Positions 36,357-41,723 of a DNA stretch of 41,723 nt are shown here, in pieces. The translations under genes and the position numbers were made by a program. The stretch comes from Planctomycetaceae bacterium (GTDB lineage: Bacteria > Planctomycetota > Planctomycetia > Pirellulales > Thermoguttaceae). Each line of letters opens with the position of its first letter. The first letter of the stretch is position 1. The stretch spans positions 1 through 41,723 of the forward strand of contig JAJFVC010000081.1 of the NCBI GenBank assembly GCA_021372005.1, given 5' to 3'. Below the pieces are notes generated by a model. That model worked only from the letters and a program-made list of their open reading frames with translations. It had not been told where the DNA came from and did no database searches.

Positions 36357-39101
36357 TTACGGATGATCTTCAGACGCATCCGCAACGGCGTCCCCATTCT
36401 TGCCGTTTTCTTCTTGCGGCACGCGCTTCGCGGCGATCAACGTATCGTCGTCGTCAAGGCTCATGATCCGGACGCCTTGCGTGTTGCGGCCGATGATGCT
36501 GATGTCGCTGGCGGCGATGCGCTGGATCTTGCCCCGGGCGGTCATCATCAACAACTCGTCCGCGTCGGACACGTGTACGATGCCGATCACCGGCCCATTG
36601 CGACCCGTGGTCTTGATGTCGTGCAGGCCCTTGCCGCCGCGCCGCTGGGTGCGATAGCTCCGTTGCGAACTTTCCTCAGGCTCTTCCTCGACCTCTTCGG
36701 CCGACTCCGGCGAACCATCCTCGGGCAGCTCGCCTTCAAACTCGGTCTCGAGATTCGGCCCAAAGGGCGTCCGCTTGCCATAGCCGTTCGCGCAGACGGT
36801 CAACAACGTCGCGTCGGGATCGGCCACGACCATTCCCACCACGCGATCGTCGCCGATCAGCTTGATGCCTTTCACGCCGCTGGCATTTCGGCCCATCGGT
36901 CGGGCGTCGGACTGCTTGAAGCGGATGGCCATGCCGCGGGCTGTGGCCAACACCAGCTCGTCGCTCGGCTTGGCCACCACTACGTCGACCAACGCATCGC
37001 CCTCGCGCAGCTTGATGGCGATGATGCCGCTCTTCAACGGACGGCTGTACGCCTGCAACGGCGTCTTCTTGACCAGTCCGTGCGCGGTCGCCATCACCAG
37101 GAAGTGGTCGGGATGGTCGAAATCGCGGACGGCCCGGCAGTCGGTGATTTGCTCGTCCTCGGCCAGGTTCAGCAGGTTGACGACCGCACGGCCGCGGGCG
37201 TCGCGGGCCAATTGCGGCAGATCGTACACCTTGCGCCAATACACCTTGCCCTTGTTCGTGAAGAACAGCAGATAGGCGTGCGTACTGGCCACGAACAAGT
37301 GCTGGATCGGATCTTCCTCCTCGGTCTTCGCGCCGGTCAGACCTTTGCCGCCGCGACGCTGCGAACGATAGACCGACGCGGGCGTCCGTTTGATGTAACC
37401 GTTGCCACTGATCGAGACCACCATCGTCTCTTCGGTGATCAGGTCCTCCAGGTCGACCTCGCCAACCTCCTCGCCGCTAATTTCGGTGCGGCGAGGATCG
37501 TCGTGTTTGCGCTTCAATTCGCGGCAATCCTCGCGGATGATCTCCAAAATGTTCTGCCGATCGGACAAGATTCGGCGATACTCGGTGATCTCCTCCAGCA
37601 GCTTGCGATGCTCGTCGCCCAGCTTTTCCTGCTCCAGGTTGACCAACTGTCCGAGCGTCATCCGCAGAATCGCGTCGGCTTGAACGGGCGTCAACGTGTA
37701 GAACTCGGCCGCGCCCCGCTCCTCTGAAAAGACGGCGAAACCCGCGTCGCCCAGCGCCCGATGCAACAGCGCCGCAGGCGTCTGGATCTGCATCAACCGC
37801 TCTTTCGCCTCCAGTTGGGTCGATGAACTGCGAATGACGCGGATCACCTCGTCGATGTTCGCGTGGGCCAGCAGCAGCCCTTCGACCGTGTGCTTGCGCT
37901 GCCGGGCCCGGGCCAACAAGAATTGCGTCCGACGGCGAATCACCGACTCGCGATGACGGATGAATTCTTGCAGCAACTCCTTGAGCGAAAGCACCCGCGG
38001 CTTACCGTCGACCAACGCCAGGAAAATCAGCGAAAAACTGTCCTGGAGCGGCGAGAACTGATAAAGCTGATTGAGAATGATGTCGGGATCGGCGTCGCGC
38101 TTCAACTCGCACACCAATCGGACCGGCTCTTTCAGGTCGCTCTCGTTGCGAATGTTCGAGATGCCGACGATCTTGCCCTCGGTCACCAGCGACGCGATCC
38201 GCTCTTCGATCCGGTCGCGGGCCTGCTGGAACGGGATCTCGGTGATGACGATCCGATGCCGCTTGTGGTGTTCTTCGATTTTCGCCCGGGCGCGCACCAC
38301 CAGCGTGCTCCGACCGGTGTGATAGCCGCGGCGAATGGCCGAACGACCGCAAATGACGCCCCCGGTCGGAAAATCGGGACCGGGCACGATCTCCATCAAC
38401 TCGTCGATCGACACATCCGGCTGATCGATCACGCGAATCAACGCATCGCAAATCTCACCCAAATTGTGCGGTGGGATCGACGTGGCCATGCCCACCGCGA
38501 TGCCGTTCGCCCCGTTGACCAACAGGTTCGGAAACTTCGACGGCAACACGACCGGCTCCATGTGCCGCTCGTCGTAGGTCGGCAAGAAATCGACCGTATC
38601 GAGCTTGAGATCCTCCATCATCAGCGTGGCAATCGGCGACATCCGGGCCTCGGTGTACCGCATGGCCGCCGCCGGCAGACCCGCGATCGATCCGAAGTTT
38701 CCCTGCTTGTCGACCAACACGTGACGCATGTTCCATTCTTGGGCCATGCGAACCAACGTGGGGTAGACGACGCTTTCGCCGTGCGGATGGTAGTTGCCGC
38801 TAGTGTCGCCGGAGATCTTCGCACATTTGATCCGCGCCGCGCCGGGCGTCAGATTCAAATCGTTCATCGCGACCAAAATACGCCGCTGCGAAGGCTTCAG
38901 CCCGTCGCGCACGTCGGGCAGCGCGCGGCTGACAATCACGCTCATCGCGTAGGTCAGATAGCTGCCCTTCAGCTCCTCCTCGATGGGCATGTCGAGCACG
39001 CGCCCGGCGGTCAACGGATCGCCCACCAGTTCGGGGGAATCCGAAGCCTGCGGCTCTTCGTCTTCAGGCGGTTCGGGCGGCAAATTGGAGTCGGTCGACA
39101 C
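36357..39101 (-). CDS. gyrA: DNA gyrase subunit A
   Basis: 914 residues, GTG start at 39101 with AAAGGA upstream. It breaks and rejoins DNA in the A2B2 gyrase that introduces negative supercoils. Catalytic Tyr149 lies in [11 protein letters not shown]. The C-terminal pinwheel carries the GyrA box QRRGGKG in the first blade, which distinguishes it from ParC. A second QRRGGKG lies in a later blade, after an acidic insertion ([19 protein letters not shown]). In the quinolone-resistance region [17 protein letters not shown] the E. coli Ser83 equivalent is Ser110, but the Asp87 equivalent is Pro114. The N-terminal 25 residues are an acidic, proline-rich extension. gyrB is not in the window. It is convergent with the multidomain gene. 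Confidence 0.95.
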   Translation of the reverse strand: MSTDSNLPPEPPEDEEPQASDSPELVGDPLTAGRVLDMPIEEELKGSYLTYAMSVIVSRALPDVRDGLKPSQRRILVAMNDLNLTPGAARIKCAKISGDTSGNYHPHGESVVYPTLVRMAQEWNMRHVLVDKQGNFGSIAGLPAAAMRYTEARMSPIATLMMEDLKLDTVDFLPTYDERHMEPVVLPSKFPNLLVNGANGIAVGMATSIPPHNLGEICDALIRVIDQPDVSIDELMEIVPGPDFPTGGVICGRSAIRRGYHTGRSTLVVRARAKIEEHHKRHRIVITEIPFQQARDRIEERIASLVTEGKIVGISNIRNESDLKEPVRLVCELKRDADPDIILNQLYQFSPLQDSFSLIFLALVDGKPRVLSLKELLQEFIRHRESVIRRRTQFLLARARQRKHTVEGLLLAHANIDEVIRVIRSSSTQLEAKERLMQIQTPAALLHRALGDAGFAVFSEERGAAEFYTLTPVQADAILRMTLGQLVNLEQEKLGDEHRKLLEEITEYRRILSDRQNILEIIREDCRELKRKHDDPRRTEISGEEVGEVDLEDLITEETMVVSISGNGYIKRTPASVYRSQRRGGKGLTGAKTEEEDPIQHLFVASTHAYLLFFTNKGKVYWRKVYDLPQLARDARGRAVVNLLNLAEDEQITDCRAVRDFDHPDHFLVMATAHGLVKKTPLQAYSRPLKSGIIAIKLREGDALVDVVVAKPSDELVLATARGMAIRFKQSDARPMGRNASGVKGIKLIGDDRVVGMVVADPDATLLTVCANGYGKRTPFGPNLETEFEGELPEDGSPESAEEVEEEPEESSQRSYRTQRRGGKGLHDIKTTGRNGPVIGIVHVSDADELLMMTARGKIQRIAASDISIIGRNTQGVRIMSLDDDDTLIAAKRVPQEENGKNGDAVADASEDHP

Positions 39102-39370
39102 CGCGTTTCCTTTCGCTGAAAAAACTGTGAATCGTCGCCCTAACCAAAGTCCAGAAAAGGCTTTGCGACGATCTCACCCCCTCCCAAAACGGACGGCCTT
39201 CAGTATACCCCTTTCCGCAGCGGACCACAACGCCCCGGCCTGAAAAACTCGCATCCCATCTTCTTGACGCACAACAGGTTGCATCGCAACTTTTTGACCG
39301 CTCTGGCCAGAATTCGCCCGATGTGGCAAGATGCCAATTTCCGACCCCAAGTCGAGGAGGTTTGCGAGCC

Positions 39371-40267
39371 ATGCGCTTCGATTGGACCGACCAAGGCACG
39401 CCCACCGTCGAGGCCGCCCGATGCACCGGCTGCGGACTTTGCACCCGGCTTTGTCCCGACCAAATGTTTCAGTTGGAAAACGGCAAGGCCCAAGTCGTCG
39501 CGGGCTCGTTCTTGGGCTGCATCGCATGCGGCCATTGCGTGGCCGGCTGCCCGACCGGCTGCATCACCGTCCGCGGACGCGGCATGACCGGCGACGACGC
39601 CCTGCCCTTGCCGCCCAAAGATACGCAAGCCTCGGCCGACCAGCTGCGGACGCTGATGTTGACTCGCCGCAGCATCCGCCGCTTCACCGCCGAGCCGGTC
39701 GATCGCGCCGCGCTGGACCAAATCCTCGAAGCGGCCACGACCGCACCGATGGGCATCCCGCCGAGCGACGTCGGCGTGTTGGTGTTTCACGGGCGCGATC
39801 GCGTCCAGGCGTTTTCCGAAGACGCTTGCGCGGCGTTCGCACGTTTGGGCTGGCTGCTTCACCCCGTCACGTTGACGCTGATGCGACCGTTGCTCGGCAA
39901 GGAGAACCATCGGGCGATGCGAGATTTCGTCCGACCGCTGCTGCAAGCGCTCGTGGCCGAGCGAGCCGCCGGGCGCGACGATTTCACTTACGACGCCCCG
40001 GCCGCAATGCTGTTCCATTACGGTCCGGAGAGCGACGGCGCCGACGCTCACATCGCCGCCACGTATGCCATGCTGATGGCCGAATCGCTGGGCCTGGGCT
40101 CCTGCATGCTCGGCACCACCGCCGGATTGAGCCACGACAAACAGTTCAAACAAAAATACGGCGTGCCACCTAAAAACAAATTCGGCCTGGGACTCGTGCT
40201 CGGCCATCCGCAAGAGGTTTTTCGACGCGGGATCCGCCGCCGCTTAGCGGACGTCCGGTTCGCGTAA
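39371..40267 (+). CDS. Ferredoxin-nitroreductase fusion protein
   Basis: 298 residues. The N-terminus holds two 4Fe-4S motifs: Cys18-x2-Cys21-x2-Cys24-x3-Cys28-Pro and Cys50-x2-Cys53-x2-Cys56-x3-Cys60-Pro. It is followed by an FMN-dependent nitroreductase domain (about 88-298) with LTRRSIRRFTAEPVDRAALDQILEAATTAPMG and late GLGSCMLGTTAGL. These fusions pass electrons from ferredoxin clusters to FMN. Substrates are generally unknown. The frame is open from 39323, but GAGGAGG ten bases before the ATG at 39371 decides the start. It is divergent from gyrA; the 269-bp gap should hold both promoters, though no clear boxes were found. Confidence 0.88.
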   Translation: MRFDWTDQGTPTVEAARCTGCGLCTRLCPDQMFQLENGKAQVVAGSFLGCIACGHCVAGCPTGCITVRGRGMTGDDALPLPPKDTQASADQLRTLMLTRRSIRRFTAEPVDRAALDQILEAATTAPMGIPPSDVGVLVFHGRDRVQAFSEDACAAFARLGWLLHPVTLTLMRPLLGKENHRAMRDFVRPLLQALVAERAAGRDDFTYDAPAAMLFHYGPESDGADAHIAATYAMLMAESLGLGSCMLGTTAGLSHDKQFKQKYGVPPKNKFGLGLVLGHPQEVFRRGIRRRLADVRFA

Positions 40268-40407
40268 AAAGCAGGAGTGTGCTTCAGAAACCGCTGCGAC
40301 GTGCCTTCACTCAAAAGCCCCCCTCCCCCGCCGAGAGAGAGGCAAGGTGAGTGAATTTTCCGGTCTGAATTTATTTGACCATGGCATCCGCGCTGCAAGT
40401 GCCACAG

Positions 40408-41484
40408 CTACTCAGTGGAAGGCTTACCAAGTCGTTCACGATGTCGAGTTTTTTTGACTTCAAGGGAACGGTTCGCCATTCGTTCGAGGATATGGGGAAA
40501 TTCCATCAGGAACATGTGTACCTCTTTGCTGCCAAATCCAAATTCTTCCATCATAGGACCGTGCAGAGTAAAATCCCGAATCCGATGTAATCGTTTGATT
40601 TCTTTTTCCACAGCGGCAGGATCGCCATTCTTGATCGCATGATACACTTCGGCTGCAATTTCGTAGAACCAGGGCATTTCGTCCCGCACTACTGACGCCA
40701 TCATCAGGAGAATAATCGGATCATCAGGCTCACCGCCCATGTGCATAATCTCTTCGATCATCCGTGGATGAAATCTGCGCAGACGACGGCGGCGTACTGG
40801 TTCACCCGCTTCAACAACAGCGTCGGCAACTTTTGCTGGAAGATCACGAACCGTCCCCTTAATTTCCTCAAGGAACTTAGCGAGAGGATTATCTACCGTT
40901 TGGGCATCATCCCTTGTGGTCTTACAAGAGGATTTCTTTAGAATTGTCTCGACGTTAGCTTTGAAGACTTTTACTTGAGTGCTAACAACATCGAGATCGG
41001 GTTCTGAGCCGGGAATTCTCTTGGCCAATTGCAGAACGAGTTTCGTCAACGCATCTTCGCTGTCATCAAGATTCTGGAATTGATAGAATGGCCCAGTAGA
41101 CACTCTGCTAAGTGGAACACCCAAGGCGATTCCATGTACAGGTGTCTCCAATTTGCCTTTTGCAACGCCAGCCTCGAAAAGAATCCACGGCCGGCCAAGG
41201 CTTCGCTCGGTAAAGAGACAGACTACATCGGATGCGGCCTGCAATTTCTCCATTAGGCGTTTGTACCATTCATCTCCGAATTCAATTCCTTCTGTACCTT
41301 TCTTGTCGCTTGATCGAAACGACTTGAGCATTCCAGCAGTTACGGCGCGAAGCAACTTGCTGAATGCTTCTGCTAGTTCGGCGTCCCTGCTATCATGGCT
41401 GATGAAGACGAGAGCGCCAGAAGACCCAACCCCAACGGAATTACCTTCTGAAACAGATGTTTTTGTCTTGTCGGCTTCTGGCAT
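40408..41484 (-). CDS. TIR-domain protein, possible defence effector
   Basis: 358 residues from the ATG at 41484, which has AAAGGAG six bases upstream; an ATG at 41511 lacks one. Residues 24-165 form a TIR domain: ALVFISHDSRDAELAEAF, then SDVVCLFTERSLGRPWILFEAGVAKGK. Glu104 in LFEAG lies where the NAD+-cleaving TIR enzymes have their catalytic glutamate. A charged linker leads to an unrecognised helical C-terminal domain (about 240-358: FHPRMIEEIMHMGGEPDDPI, FYEIAAEVYHAIKNGD, LHRIRDFTLHGPMMEEFGF) that could sense a trigger or oligomerise. Bacterial TIR proteins mostly act in anti-phage defence by depleting NAD+ or making cyclic ADP-ribose signals. The gene is visibly A+T-richer than the rest (for example 21 G+C of 60 at 40921-40980), suggesting transfer. 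Any partner genes would lie beyond the window. Confidence 0.8.
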   Translation of the reverse strand: MPEADKTKTSVSEGNSVGVGSSGALVFISHDSRDAELAEAFSKLLRAVTAGMLKSFRSSDKKGTEGIEFGDEWYKRLMEKLQAASDVVCLFTERSLGRPWILFEAGVAKGKLETPVHGIALGVPLSRVSTGPFYQFQNLDDSEDALTKLVLQLAKRIPGSEPDLDVVSTQVKVFKANVETILKKSSCKTTRDDAQTVDNPLAKFLEEIKGTVRDLPAKVADAVVEAGEPVRRRRLRRFHPRMIEEIMHMGGEPDDPIILLMMASVVRDEMPWFYEIAAEVYHAIKNGDPAAVEKEIKRLHRIRDFTLHGPMMEEFGFGSKEVHMFLMEFPHILERMANRSLEVKKTRHRERLGKPSTE

Positions 41485-41723
41485 TGTTTTCTCCTTTTCA
41501 GCCACGACCATGCCATAATGGTTGGTATACTATCTCTTTCGATAAAAGCGATCTTCGTGATGTCTGGCGGAGTGGAGACAAGCGGAAACGGAGCCAGCCG
41601 CCCAAACAGTTTACATGCAATCCATTGGTTAGCGTCAAATCCCGTATTAACTGTTGCACATCCTTGATCAACGGCATCCGAGATAACACAAAAGGTCAAA
41701 CTCGTGTCGATGGCCTGGCTCGT
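41485..41723 (-). other. Unassigned end segment upstream of the TIR gene
   Basis: A+T-richer sequence like the TIR gene. One minus-strand frame is open from the window edge (TSQAIDTSLTFCVISDAVDQ at its start) and runs past the TIR start into that gene in another frame, so it could be the end of an upstream gene or chance. I recognise nothing in it. The TIR ribosome binding site lies at 41490-41497. Confidence 0.3.

Noticed and set aside
36357..39101. Second QRRGGKG motif in GyrA as a novelty.
   Set aside because: Related RGGKG or similar motifs occur in a later pinwheel blade of GyrA from several bacteria, so this is not unusual enough to report.
40300..40360. C-rich then GAGA-rich segment after the nitroreductase gene, resembling a dispersed intergenic repeat.
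   Set aside because: Only a loose resemblance, with no second copy in the window and no clean inverted repeat.

Overview
The window looks like a chromosome segment of a planctomycete, probably of the Pirellulales type. The DNA is G+C-rich. It carries several families that are typical of or largely confined to that phylum: a DUF1559 prepilin-like protein with a C-terminal H-x9-DG region, a BBP7-type outer-membrane barrel, two PEP-CTERM proteins, a DUF4091/GH123-like protein, a Ser/Thr kinase with the usual planctomycete N-terminal module, and a relic of a FecR-like anti-sigma protein. This is inferred from gene content, as no rRNA is present.

Layout. Positions 1-58 are a truncated tRNA-Pro(GGG) on the minus strand, followed by a DHA2-type MFS exporter (184-1548, +). 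Positions 1621-9792 (all minus) form a seven-gene uronate/oligosaccharide catabolic operon. In transcription order it encodes an SSS-family importer, an RraA-family protein, a heparinase II/III-type lyase, an unrecognised probable alpha/alpha-toroid protein, a VOC protein, a zinc-type dehydrogenase and a KduD-like dehydrogenase. An AraC-family regulator (9973-10920, -) lies directly upstream. An SDR (11220-11939, +) is separated by a shared bidirectional terminator from a secreted GH115-like alpha-glucuronidase (12028-15372, -). Next come a DUF1559 protein, a PEP-CTERM protein with autotransporter-type beta-strand repeats, and a 1-kb non-coding stretch that holds a pseudogene and regulatory sites.

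The second half has a DUF4091 protein (+), glgX (-), a FadL-like porin (-), trpB-trpA (+), a Ser/Thr kinase fused to a pseudo-receiver (+), a Nudix hydrolase (-), a PEP-CTERM/SdrD-B-like protein (-), a BBP7 barrel (-), a transaldolase (+), a four-part propeller/PIG-L-like/TPR/CBM9-like protein (+), gyrA (-) and a ferredoxin-nitroreductase fusion (+). The right edge is visibly A+T-richer and carries a TIR-domain protein (40408-41484, -), probably an acquired defence-type gene.

The most striking non-coding signal is a 57-bp element found twice on the minus strand (9859-9915 and 18861-18917). Three blocks, 31 bases in all, are identical at invariant spacing. One copy sits between the AraC gene and its presumed target operon, and a related half-site forms a perfect palindrome in front of the AraC gene. 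I read this as the operator/promoter of a small AraC-controlled regulon that may join uronate catabolism to the locus at 18.3-18.9 kb. No IS element, CRISPR array, rRNA or origin was seen.
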